The notes under the pieces are model-generated. The model was not told the DNA's origin. It saw only the letters and a program-made list of their open reading frames with translations, and searched no databases. This document shows, piece by piece, positions 7,649 through 15,645 of a stretch of 15,940 nucleotides of DNA (position 1 is the stretch's first letter; every line of letters begins with the position of its first letter). A program made the translations under genes and the position numbers. The stretch is from DATGIQ01 sp035295665 (GTDB lineage Bacteria > Planctomycetota > Planctomycetia > Gemmatales > Gemmataceae): NCBI GenBank assembly GCA_035295665.1, contig DATGIQ010000694.1, positions 1-15,940 on the forward strand, given 5' to 3'.

Positions 7649-10600
7649 ATGATTCGACTGCGTGTGGACAGAGCTGCCGCGCCTCGCCCTGCCGTAATCC
7701 TCATCGTGGTGCTGATCTTGCTGGCCCTGTTTGCTCTCGTCGGGCTCAGCTTTGTGGTCCTTGCGGACTCCATCGCCCAGGCATCGCGGTTAGCGCGCGA
7801 GGCGGAGAGTCCGCTCCTTTCCGATGTCGATCCCGAACTGTTGTTATCGTATTTCCTCGGCCAGCTGATCTATGACGCCGACGATAGGACAGGAATCTAC
7901 TCCGCTTTGCGTGGCCACAGCCTGGCACGCACGCTGTATGGACTAAATTATGATCCGGTCTCCAATCATCTGCTCCCCAACAATGTGCCGTTCAACGGCA
8001 CCGGTCGCTTGCACACACTACCGGGACCCGCCAAGATCGGCACCTTTAATAACAACCTCCGCGGCACGGGAATGGACGACTACTACCTGATCAACTACAC
8101 CTATTTCCCGACCGACGGTTTTCTCCGTGATCCCGAGCGCTTGGGAGCCGTCCACCTACCTACCAATACCTATCTGCGCTATCGCACCGATCCCAATGAT
8201 GCAACGACTGTGCCGGGGCCGTACCGCGGCGGGTTCAATGCGCCTTATACCTACCCCGATCTTAACAATATGTTCTTGGCGGCGGCCAAAGCGGATGGCA
8301 CAGTACTCATGCCCTCTTTTCACCGCCCCTGGCTGTTTGGTTCGCTGACCGACACGGCCGGTAACCCCAACTGGTCGAATGCGGAAGGCAAGTACCTGAC
8401 CCTTCGACCACGGCCAATTGACATGGATCCCAAGCGCTTTCCGTACCCAGAAGACGAGGGTGGCGATGTCAAAAATCTGGCTGGCTTGCCCGGCTATCTC
8501 GATGCGCTTTTCACGCGAACGTACTGCAATAACGATAGCATTTGGATGGATCTCGGCTTTCCGGTGATGATCGGGCCGGACGGTCGCAAGTTCAAACCGC
8601 TCTTTGCACCGCTCGTCATCGACCTCGATAACCGCATCAACATCAACGTCCACGGGAATATTCGCGGCTACGATGGCTCGAAGGACCGCTGGCTGCATTT
8701 CTCCAATCATGGCCTGGGACCCTGGGAAGTCAACCTCGGAAGGGTCCTCAACGCGCGCGATCCCACTGACCCGACGGACGATGATCCGGAGAATCCGAAG
8801 GAGTGGACCAACCTCTTCACGGGAAGGGTAGGACCAAACGTGCCGGGCCGCTACGGCAGCAACGGATCTGACCGTGTGCCCATCCCGCATTCCACCTTGC
8901 CTGGCAATGTGGCGCCGGCCATGATCGCGCCACCGTTCTTCAGTAAGCTGGCCTTCGATGCCTCTAACGACCACTGGAATGGGCCGGCGCCGACTGGAAT
9001 CAGCAGTCCGGTGATCTTGCCACGCAATGACAAGAAGACCTTCACGTGCTTCCCGATCTACCAGAATGGCTATGCAGGGGACGGCGCGGAATGCGTGAAT
9101 CACCCGTTACTGTTTAACGTCTTCCAGCCTGTGCCAAACGATCGTGCCTTTGCGCTGTCGAACATGGAGGCGTTGCTTCGCTACGGAGATACCGGTTCAC
9201 CGACCTTGACCTCCGAATTGTTTCGTTCTTGTCCTGTGAACTTCGGCAACGCCAGAACGCGTGGCCTCGTGACGACGCATAGCTTTGACTATGATCGCCC
9301 CGGCGCAATCCCGTGGGCACGTCCTATTCCGGGCACGTATGCGCTCACCGGCGATGAGGATGAAGGAAATGGTTTTCCCACCGGGGATGCGATCCCCTAT
9401 GATGTTACGCAGCTCAATCAAGGAGAGTACGGACCCGACGGCAGATCCAGTGCAGCGCCGCTCGGGCGAATTGACTTAAACCGAGCGCTACCACCCTATC
9501 GACTGCCAAACGATCCTCCCGGTCGTATTACCAATCTTAGCCAGTTCAAACTGGCCCAAGAAGCCCGCATTCAACTCGCCAAGGACATTTACCAGCGGTT
9601 GCGACTGGTGACCACGGGGGACATTTCCGAGCCGCCCTTGGCCAAGCCCAATACTGCCGAATTCCGGGCGCTCCGCTGGTTGGCCCAGCTAGCCGTCAAC
9701 ATCGTCGATTACATCGACTATGATGGCAATTCGGAGAGTTACATGACCCCCTTCAACTGGTATCCGACGGCCTATGCAGGCCATCCGAATGGAGATTGGG
9801 TCTTTGGCACGGAGTTGCCTCATGTGGTTCTCAACGAAGCCTACGCCGAAGTTCGGAACGCTCCCGGCGACCCGCCTCCGGGGGCGACCAAGGCGACTCA
9901 GAGCTATGATCTGAATATTTGGATTGAACTCCATAACCCTTTTTTTGCGGATCCGCACTTGCCCGATTCACTGAAACCAGCAGATCCACAATACTATGGT
10001 GCGGCACGATTGCAAATGCCGGAATCGGCGCCGAACGCTCACGATGGCTATCCCGTTTACGAGATCGCTGTCGTTCCAATGTCCTTTGGGAGCGGGATGC
10101 CGATGACCAATCCAGACAACACCCTGGGCGATCCGCCGAATCCCGGAGCCGTCAAGTTGGTGGTGAGCGACTACAGTTCTGCGACAGGTCCCGCAAGCAT
10201 AGATGCGAATGTAATCCTGGCAACGGACGGCAGTTATCAAGTAGGCCCCGGCCCCCAGCCGAAGGTTAGCTCCAACGAGCAGGGGTTTACTGTGCTAGGG
10301 CCGAATGCGGATTTTCCTGGGTCCTTGCCTTCCCTCGCTACGCTCCGATTGGCTCACACCAAAGTCGGCACGTACACGAGCGACCTGACGTACAAGGTCC
10401 TTCGCAATCATAAATTCGTGGATGTGACACCGCAGGCGCTATTGTTACGGCGATTGGCATGTCCTGATCTGCCGCCCAACCCCCCTGCCGGGTCGCCGGC
10501 CACTGCCCTCACAAACGCGGCGATGCCTTACAATCCCTATATTACGATCGATTCCATTTACGGTCTGTTTGTGAACGATGCCGTCGAGTATGACGAGGAT

Positions 10601-12052
10601 GGGAAGCATGCTTGGTTTACGAAGGTGACCGACCGCAAGTCGTATGGCCGCCAGCAGCCCTATGCTGCGGCAAGGTTGATTGCGTCACAAGCGGTTGCGG
10701 GCCAACCTCGCCACACCTTTTTCCGGCACAACGGCGAGCGGAATCCCTTCACGACTCCGACGACGGCATTGAAGTACCCGTTTGACTGGCTTGTCCATGC
10801 AGACCGGCAGCTCATCAGTCCGTTGGAGCTCCTGCACGTGTCTGCTTTCAAGCCTCACGAACTGACGCAGAAGTTCGTGATGGAGCTTCCTTTCCAGCAC
10901 CGCGTCGGCACGATCATCGCCGAGAATAGGAGCCGGCTTTACCGAATCTTTGAGTTCTTGGAAACAGGGAACCGGACCTTGGGAGCGAGCATCGGAGGCC
11001 GCGTCCCGGGCAAGATCAACATCAACACCATTTGGGACGTCGAGACATTGAAGGCGCTGTGTGATCCGCAGTCTGCGAATAACTTCGGCACGGCGTATGA
11101 TGTTAATAAGCTGTTCGATCAGGTCTTTACATCGCGCGCGCCCGGCGATCACACGACAACGTTTCCCGCACCTCCTGTACCCGTTCCTCCGGGGATTCCA
11201 GCAGGCACGTTTAGCAAGCTGGATAGGCCTTTCCGGGGCATGGCGACTCCCTATTCCGCAGCAAGTGCCAACGAAAACCTCTCGCCCTGGGGGAGCGGCA
11301 TTGAAGATACGTTGCTCCGCCTGGACAGCACCAAGAAATCCCCGCTGTTCGGTGTCCCGGTGGTCAGTGCGTCGACCCCAAATCCGTTCCAGACCAATGA
11401 ATTGATAACCAAGATCTACAATAATGTGACTACGCGCAGCAATGTCTTTGCCGTCTGGCTTACGGTTGGGTTCTTTGAGGTTGTCGATGACCGGGCGCGT
11501 CCTGAAAAATTAGGTGCGGAATTCGGGCGCGCGGAGAACCGCCATATCCGTCACCGGATGTTCGCTATCGTGGATCGTACAAACATCCGACGATCGCTCG
11601 AACCACCAGTCTTCCTCCCAGCGAAGTCGGCCGCGGAAGTTCCACCGCTTGCAGTACCACCCCATGCGATGCCTTATCCCAACGTCGACGCACCCGCACA
11701 GACGATCACGATCGACGCGCTCAGCGGCACGTACGAGGGTATCCCATGGGCAATCCAAGTAGGTAGTACCTTGTTGGTCGACGTGGGCATCGATGATGAG
11801 TTCACGCCGGCCACCGCTCAAAATGCAACCGTGCCGCACCAGGAAGTCGTTACCGTAACGAAGGTTGATCTTCAGAGGAGCAGCTTCACGGCCAAATTCC
11901 GCTACCCCCATCGAACGGGTTTCCTTATCAACTTGGCAGGCGGGACGTCAATGCCCCGGTATTACTCGATGCCAGGTAACCCGGGACCGCAGCCAGGTTA
12001 CGACCCTCGTCAGGATGCGGCAGTTGTACGGTACGTGAGCATCATCGAGTGA
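7649..12052 (+). CDS. Giant pilin-like/GspK-like envelope protein (1467 aa)
   Basis: I chose the ATG at 7649, which follows an AAAGAGAGAG ribosome site. The TTG at 7592 would add 19 residues with no ribosome site. The N-terminus is basic (R3, R5, R8, R13) and leads into one long hydrophobic helix (about 14-39, AVILIVVLILLALFALVGLS), laid out like PilX or GspK minor pseudopilins. It has Pro where Gly usually precedes the prepilin peptidase cut. Further in are VIDLDNRININV (323-334), RIDLNRALPP (607-616), an AVNIVDYIDYDGNSE stretch near 680-695 and GKININTIWDVETLKAL (about 1121-1137). The last resembles the INxNTA helix-hairpin-helix part of GspK. Most of the remainder is Pro, Asn, Asp and Gly rich and unrecognised. 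It is probably anchored in the inner membrane with a large external part, perhaps an assembly component of a type II secretion or pilus-like machine. No other secretion genes are in the window. The length is several times that of normal GspK. Confidence 0.75.
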   Translation: MIRLRVDRAAAPRPAVILIVVLILLALFALVGLSFVVLADSIAQASRLAREAESPLLSDVDPELLLSYFLGQLIYDADDRTGIYSALRGHSLARTLYGLNYDPVSNHLLPNNVPFNGTGRLHTLPGPAKIGTFNNNLRGTGMDDYYLINYTYFPTDGFLRDPERLGAVHLPTNTYLRYRTDPNDATTVPGPYRGGFNAPYTYPDLNNMFLAAAKADGTVLMPSFHRPWLFGSLTDTAGNPNWSNAEGKYLTLRPRPIDMDPKRFPYPEDEGGDVKNLAGLPGYLDALFTRTYCNNDSIWMDLGFPVMIGPDGRKFKPLFAPLVIDLDNRININVHGNIRGYDGSKDRWLHFSNHGLGPWEVNLGRVLNARDPTDPTDDDPENPKEWTNLFTGRVGPNVPGRYGSNGSDRVPIPHSTLPGNVAPAMIAPPFFSKLAFDASNDHWNGPAPTGISSPVILPRNDKKTFTCFPIYQNGYAGDGAECVNHPLLFNVFQPVPNDRAFALSNMEALLRYGDTGSPTLTSELFRSCPVNFGNARTRGLVTTHSFDYDRPGAIPWARPIPGTYALTGDEDEGNGFPTGDAIPYDVTQLNQGEYGPDGRSSAAPLGRIDLNRALPPYRLPNDPPGRITNLSQFKLAQEARIQLAKDIYQRLRLVTTGDISEPPLAKPNTAEFRALRWLAQLAVNIVDYIDYDGNSESYMTPFNWYPTAYAGHPNGDWVFGTELPHVVLNEAYAEVRNAPGDPPPGATKATQSYDLNIWIELHNPFFADPHLPDSLKPADPQYYGAARLQMPESAPNAHDGYPVYEIAVVPMSFGSGMPMTNPDNTLGDPPNPGAVKLVVSDYSSATGPASIDANVILATDGSYQVGPGPQPKVSSNEQGFTVLGPNADFPGSLPSLATLRLAHTKVGTYTSDLTYKVLRNHKFVDVTPQALLLRRLACPDLPPNPPAGSPATALTNAAMPYNPYITIDSIYGLFVNDAVEYDEDGKHAWFTKVTDRKSYGRQQPYAAARLIASQAVAGQPRHTFFRHNGERNPFTTPTTALKYPFDWLVHADRQLISPLELLHVSAFKPHELTQKFVMELPFQHRVGTIIAENRSRLYRIFEFLETGNRTLGASIGGRVPGKININTIWDVETLKALCDPQSANNFGTAYDVNKLFDQVFTSRAPGDHTTTFPAPPVPVPPGIPAGTFSKLDRPFRGMATPYSAASANENLSPWGSGIEDTLLRLDSTKKSPLFGVPVVSASTPNPFQTNELITKIYNNVTTRSNVFAVWLTVGFFEVVDDRARPEKLGAEFGRAENRHIRHRMFAIVDRTNIRRSLEPPVFLPAKSAAEVPPLAVPPHAMPYPNVDAPAQTITIDALSGTYEGIPWAIQVGSTLLVDVGIDDEFTPATAQNATVPHQEVVTVTKVDLQRSSFTAKFRYPHRTGFLINLAGGTSMPRYYSMPGNPGPQPGYDPRQDAAVVRYVSIIE

Positions 12053-12065
12053 CACGCACATGGAG

Positions 12066-12090
12066 GGCCGGCCAGACCCTGCTGGCGGCC
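12066..12090 (+). terminator. GC-rich hairpin after the giant pilin-like gene
   Basis: GGCCGGCCAG (12066-12075) pairs with CTGGCGGCC (12082-12090), with one bulged G, around the loop ACCCTG. It begins 13 nt after the TGA of the pilin-like gene. No T-run follows, which is not unusual for planctomycetes, so it is a candidate terminator only. Confidence 0.4.
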
Positions 12091-12284
12091 AATCACCTAT
12101 CAGGAAAAATGATGACGGCCTGGCCGCTCCGTTTGCGCCGCCGATAGCTGGGAACATGGTTGTTTCGGGACATGCGGTCCACCCTTTCCGCGGAAGACTT
12201 CTGCACATCGACAAGGGTTTTGGGTCGCACCGTCCGACGCAGACGGATACGCCAAGACGTGTTCGACTAAGGCGATACTTCGAG

Positions 12285-12331
12285 TAGCTCATGCAGGAGT
12301 CGAACCGGTAACCTTTGGCTCCGGAGGGCAT
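12285..12331 (-). pseudogene. tRNA-Arg(CCG) 3' half (anticodon loop to acceptor end)
   Basis: Read on the minus strand, the sequence runs in exact tRNA spacing. It has the anticodon loop CTCCGGA (anticodon CCG, Arg), the 3' anticodon stem GCCAA, a 5-nt variable loop AGGTT, T-stem and loop ACCGG-TTCGACT-CCTGC, then a 7-nt segment ATGAGCT and A as discriminator. The expected 5' half (acceptor strand AGCTCAT, D-arm with AGCTCAG) is absent upstream; the bases before the loop give only part of the 5' anticodon strand. The T-stem has two mispairs (A-C, C-T), which suggests decay. A block running from anticodon loop to 3' end is the part usually duplicated when a tyrosine-recombinase element integrates in a tRNA gene, so it may be an old attachment scar. 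No integrase is present in the window. Confidence 0.6.
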
Positions 12332-12547
12332 TCCGGATATTTTCTGTGATTGTCCATCGATGTCTAAGGGCTGTAGGGGGGACGATGGAGGAGCAACCGC
12401 TCACGTGCCCCAAGTGCTTGGAGTTGCTCCGCCGTGCTCAGCAGCCGTGAGGCCTTTTCAAGGGGGTGCAAACTCTGCGGACCCTTCAAAAGAGTGTGGA
12501 TCCCGCCTACTCCGGTCAAAAGGGCGGCCATCGGCCACATTACCCAA

Positions 12548-12613
12548 CGCAGGACGAGCGATCATCGTTTGGGCAGCCCCGGGGCCGCTCGAAACGAATT
12601 CGCTCGTCCTGCG
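12548..12613. repeat. 66-nt long palindrome (extended hairpin)
   Basis: CGCAGGACGAGCGA (12548-12561) is the exact reverse complement of TCGCTCGTCCTGCG (12600-12613). Inside, after a small 3x2 internal loop, TCGTTT (12565-12570) pairs with AAACGA (12592-12597). The centre contains the palindrome GCCCCGGGGC (12576-12585). On either strand this would fold into one long stem of about 20 pairs plus the GC-rich centre. It is far too regular for chance and lies between convergent genes. It may be a mobile palindromic repeat (REP or MITE-like), a bidirectional terminator or a small structured RNA. No flanking target duplication is visible. Confidence 0.6.
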
Positions 12614-12710
12614 CGGGCTGATGTAAATGGCGGCCACTGCGTCCGCCTTCTAACCATTGCTCCAGATGAAGATCGTTCTTTTTGCTCTATTGCTATCGAA
12701 ACCCTATCCT

Positions 12711-12748
12711 GGCCGGCGAGGCGGGCATCGCCAAAACCTACACCGGCC
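12711..12748 (-). terminator. Hairpin just after the beta-propeller gene
   Basis: GGCCGG (12711-12716) pairs with CCGGCC (12743-12748), and GGCGA (12715-12719) pairs alternatively with TCGCC (12728-12732). The outer arm starts one base after the TAA of the minus-strand gene. There is no T-run, so a terminator role is inferred from position. Confidence 0.35.
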
Positions 12749-12749
12749 G

Positions 12750-15173
12750 TTAGGCGGCACCAGTGAACTGGGCATCCGTAAAGTTGTCGAACAGCCTGTC
12801 GACGCCAGCGGCGAAAATCGTCTCAGCCCGGTGTTGCCTGGCCGGACTATCATCAACCTTCCTGCCGTGGACCGATCCTCGGTCAGTCCTTTCCAGCAGA
12901 GGGATGACCGTAGGCGTGGCCGCCGCGCTCGAGTTGGCGATTGAATTGCTGGTCGCGTCTTTGATCCATCTACTCGGTCCGGCCCCAGGCGGAGGCACCG
13001 GCCCCGGCGCGGTCGAGATCTCCCACATGCCCCGGCCATAGGTGCCCGCTCCGAGCAGCTTGGTCGTGGGATTGTACTGAAGCGATTCGACGTCGGTGTT
13101 CGGCATGCCGGTGCCGAATAGCGACCAGGTCGTCCCGCCGTCACCGGAAGAGAACACGCCATTGTCGGTGCCGACATAGAGGATCTTGTTCGCGCTATCG
13201 ATGGTGATCGACTCACAGGGCTGATCGGGCAAATTGCCGCTGATGTCGGTCCAGGCCATGCCGGCGTTGGTCGTTTTGAAGACGTGAAGCGAGCCGGCCG
13301 CAGTCCCACCGGCATCACTGCTGAAACCGCGCATCACGACGTAGGCCGTTTGGCCGGTCGGATCGCTGGGGTCGATTTGGATGTCCCCCCAGTTCACGAA
13401 GCGCCTCGCGATGGGATCGGTTTGCGTCCAGGCACCGCCGTCATTGGTCGTGACCCACACATCCCCGGCGTTGGTGGCCGCGTAGATGGCAGGACCCGAA
13501 GTAGCGATCGCAATGATCGTGTCGCTGTTGGGATTGAAGCGGTTGGTCCCGGGAGTCCCAACCTGGGTCCAGCTGTCGCCGTTATTGGTACTCTCGTTGA
13601 CGTACTCCGTGCCCAGAACCAGCCGATTCGGGTTCTGCGGATCCAGCACGTAGTGCGTATAGAAAGGCCCCATACCTTGAATGCCGGGAGTTTTATCGGT
13701 CCAGGTCTTGCCGCCGTCATCCGAGCGGACCAACGAGACGTTGGTTTGCTCCGTGTACAGCCGCATGGGATTACTCGGATCGATGCGGACAAAGCCACCG
13801 TCCCCGCCGTACTCGTAGGTCCACCCTATCTTGCCGGTGTAGATCTCGGTGCCCGTGTCCTGGCTGCCGCCCAGGGCATAGTTGGGGTCGGTCGGGTGCA
13901 GGGCAACGCCCGTGAATCGTGTGATCTGCAAGTTGTTGTTCAGGTTCGTCCATACCTGGCTGCCGATCGTGGGGTTGTCCAGCCGCCAGATGCCGAAGTC
14001 GCTGCCGTCCAGATACCGGCCCATGGCGTCAAAGCCGGCCGCGGCATGATCCACACCCGGCGGGTTGCTGCCCGGTGGAACGACCCCGAAGATTGCATCT
14101 GCCCAGGTCATCCCTCCGTCCGTTGTCTTAATAACGGTGAAGCCGCCGGCATACACTGTGTTGCCGGTGGGGTCATTCGGATCGATGGCGAGCGTATTGG
14201 CGTAGCTGTCCCCCTGGCTTCCCAGATAGTTGTTGTAGTTGGTCGAAGTCTGTGTCATCACGGCGTTCCAGGTAACGCCTGCATCGGGAGATTTTTGAAG
14301 GGAGAGGATACCGTCGCTGTTCGGGTCCGTGATGGCGGCGTAGAGGGTAGCCGTCCCGCCCACGCTCGTGATGGCCAGCCGAATGTATCCCGCGTTCGCT
14401 CCGCCCGGGAAGCTCATGACCTGCGTCCAGGTCGCGCCGCCGTCCGTGGTTTGGTACAACGCGTCCATGGGGCCACTAAAGGGATTGTTCTTGACCGCGG
14501 CATACAGATGTTTGGAATTGCTAGGATCCATGACTAGGTCGCCGAATACATAGGTGCCAGTGCCCACGGGCATAGCCGTGGTATTGGTCCAGTTCATCCC
14601 GCCGTCGGTTGTCTTCCAGACGCCGCCGCGTGGCCCGGTGGTGGTCGCATAGACCGTGTTGCCAGTGGTATCACTGGGGTCGATAACGATCTTCGCGACG
14701 GTGTCGAGATTGAAAACGCTGTTGCCGCTGAGCGTCCAGGTATTGCCGCTATCCCTGGAGATCAGGATGCCTCGGCCGTAGCCGCTGTCGCTTCCCGTGC
14801 CCGCGTAGATGATGCGATTGTTGATGCCGGTGCCCGGGGCGATCGCAAGGGCGCCCGTGTGGAGCGTGCTCTGGGTATCGGTAAGCGGCGTCCAGGAGGT
14901 GCCGCCATTGGTGGTCTTCCAGACGCCGCCGCCTGACGCCCCGATATAGAGCGTGTTGGCGTCCGTAGGATCGCCTGCCACCGCGTCAACGCGGCCGACG
15001 CCGCCCGGGTTACCACTGGCACTGAGGATGGGACTCGGACCGATGGGATTCCAGGCCGCCGGTGCCAGCCGGCTCTCCAGCGGCTCGACCCGTGGCGCAA
15101 AGCCTTGCCGCAGGCGAACCTTCCGGGTGAGACGGAGTTGAAAACCGAACAAGTCGCAGATTGGTTGGAGCAT
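12750..15173 (-). CDS. Exported Asp-box/BNR beta-propeller protein with planctomycete EPLESR motif
   Basis: I chose the ATG at 15171-15173, preceded on the minus strand by GGAAAGGA at a 6-nt spacing. A GTG at 15230 would add 19 residues without a good ribosome site. The 807-residue product begins with a basic stretch and PRVEPLESRLAPAAW (27-41), the N-terminal motif shared by many large exported planctomycete proteins. The body opens with GRVDAVAGDP, then GASGGGVWKTTNGGTSW, typical of sialidase/xyloglucanase-like (BNR, sortilin-type) propellers. I count about 11 Asp-box motifs (for example TNGGTSW, RDSGNTW, TDGGATW, PDAGVTW, SDDGGKTW, TNNGDSW, SGDGGTTW), enough for two propellers. The fold ends at GTYGRGMWEIS. 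About 85 residues of Pro/Ser-rich then charged tail follow, which I do not recognise. The protein is probably extracellular or cell-surface; no catalytic residues can be assigned, so binding or a scaffold role is as likely as hydrolysis. Confidence 0.85.
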   Translation of the reverse strand: MLQPICDLFGFQLRLTRKVRLRQGFAPRVEPLESRLAPAAWNPIGPSPILSASGNPGGVGRVDAVAGDPTDANTLYIGASGGGVWKTTNGGTSWTPLTDTQSTLHTGALAIAPGTGINNRIIYAGTGSDSGYGRGILISRDSGNTWTLSGNSVFNLDTVAKIVIDPSDTTGNTVYATTTGPRGGVWKTTDGGMNWTNTTAMPVGTGTYVFGDLVMDPSNSKHLYAAVKNNPFSGPMDALYQTTDGGATWTQVMSFPGGANAGYIRLAITSVGGTATLYAAITDPNSDGILSLQKSPDAGVTWNAVMTQTSTNYNNYLGSQGDSYANTLAIDPNDPTGNTVYAGGFTVIKTTDGGMTWADAIFGVVPPGSNPPGVDHAAAGFDAMGRYLDGSDFGIWRLDNPTIGSQVWTNLNNNLQITRFTGVALHPTDPNYALGGSQDTGTEIYTGKIGWTYEYGGDGGFVRIDPSNPMRLYTEQTNVSLVRSDDGGKTWTDKTPGIQGMGPFYTHYVLDPQNPNRLVLGTEYVNESTNNGDSWTQVGTPGTNRFNPNSDTIIAIATSGPAIYAATNAGDVWVTTNDGGAWTQTDPIARRFVNWGDIQIDPSDPTGQTAYVVMRGFSSDAGGTAAGSLHVFKTTNAGMAWTDISGNLPDQPCESITIDSANKILYVGTDNGVFSSGDGGTTWSLFGTGMPNTDVESLQYNPTTKLLGAGTYGRGMWEISTAPGPVPPPGAGPSRWIKDATSNSIANSSAAATPTVIPLLERTDRGSVHGRKVDDSPARQHRAETIFAAGVDRLFDNFTDAQFTGAA

Positions 15174-15313
15174 GCGTCGTCCTTTCCCATGTGCAAAGGA
15201 GGAAGAGACATCACCGGCGTGCACGGACACCAGGCGGATGGATACCGCCTATCGCTGCGTGCACTGGCGTGGAGCGAAATTCACTCGAATTCCGCGTGAA
15301 GCGAGTCGCCTCT

Positions 15314-15328
15314 ACAGTCTCCTACTGT
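15314..15328 (-). promoter_or_regulatory. Short inverted repeat, possible operator
   Basis: ACAGT-CTCCT-ACTGT is a perfect 5-nt inverted repeat with a 5-nt spacer, about 140 nt upstream of the propeller start codon. It has operator-like dimensions, but arms of this length occur by chance and nothing else supports regulation. Confidence 0.2.
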
Positions 15329-15466
15329 CACACAGGCCAAAACCTACGACTCGGGCGGGAAATTTCTCAAGAAAAGTTTCCTTTTGGCCGCCGATCGTCG
15401 TGTGATCGCGAGCCGGATTTCCTGGTGGCTCCGCTCCGCGTAAATCTTGATGAGGGCTGCATGGTT

Positions 15467-15509
15467 CGGGCTTTCAAGGCCCGTCTGTGCCCTGCCGACT
15501 TCGGCAGGG
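15467..15509. repeat. Two tandem hairpins
   Basis: CGGGC (15467-15471) pairs with GCCCG (15479-15483). Six bases further on, CCCTGCCGA (15490-15498) and TCGGCAGGG (15501-15509) form a near-perfect 20-bp palindrome. They lie between the truncated transposase and the propeller gene, both on the minus strand, so they could stop read-through from the IS remnant. There is no T-run. Confidence 0.4.
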
Positions 15510-15570
15510 TCGAGGGAAGTCGACCGGGAGTTCATGGATCGGCAGTCTCTGAAAATGAACCCCCTGGTGT

Positions 15571-15645
15571 TTTGCACTAAGGGCGCATGCTGACGCACTG
15601 CAAGTCAGCTGAGTTGTTTACCTACGAGTCTTCGTTTGCACTAAG
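15571..15645. repeat. 11-nt direct repeat at the transposase break point
   Basis: TTTGCACTAAG occurs at 15571-15581 and again at 15635-15645, 64 nt apart, and both copies run on into GGCG (one after an extra A). The second copy contains the premature stop of the ISAs1 transposase remnant. The position suggests a link with the event that cut the transposase. Confidence 0.5.

Larger units (their letters stand above)
12053..12749. other. Convergent intergenic region, no supported protein gene
   Basis: These ~700 nt lie between two genes that face each other. The open frames here (plus strand 12060-12287, 12315-12626, 12434-12766; minus strand 11948-12331) have no family-like sequence or good ribosome site. 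The region does hold structured DNA: terminator-like hairpins at each end, a tRNA-Arg 3' half, and a 66-nt palindrome, each listed separately. It also has a 21-codon frame (12385-12450) with a CPKC motif that breaks off. Confidence 0.6.
15174..15640. other. Upstream region of the beta-propeller gene, no supported protein gene
   Basis: This stretch between the transposase fragment and the propeller gene shows no family-like coding sequence; the frames at 15344-15598 (minus) and 15161-15580 (plus) look fortuitous. It contains a small inverted repeat (15314-15328), two adjacent hairpins (15467-15509) and one copy of an 11-nt direct repeat. The promoter of the propeller gene should lie here, but I see no convincing -35/-10 pair. 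Confidence 0.5.

Noticed and set aside
8156..9103. 315-codon minus-strand open frame
   Set aside because: It is the antisense shadow of the giant pilin-like gene, with no motif and no ribosome site.
12315..12626. 103-codon plus-strand open frame
   Set aside because: It runs through the tRNA remnant and the palindrome, has no family-like residues and no ribosome site.
12650..12754. Integron attC-like pair (TTCTAAC ... GTTAGGC)
   Set aside because: The outer core sites can pair, but the inner arms next to them show no complementarity and there is no integrase or cassette array.
13284..14537. 417-codon plus-strand open frame
   Set aside because: It lies wholly antisense to the propeller gene, has no recognisable domain, and is explained by GC-rich codon use of the real gene.
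12750..15173. Recurrent GGNGGNACxTGG-like DNA in the propeller gene as a tandem repeat or CRISPR
   Set aside because: The similarity reflects degenerate Asp-box protein motifs at uneven spacing; there are no identical repeats with spacers.
15174..15230. GTG start adding 19 residues to the propeller protein
   Set aside because: The ATG at 15173 has GGAAAGGA at good spacing, and the EPLESR motif then falls at its usual distance from the start.
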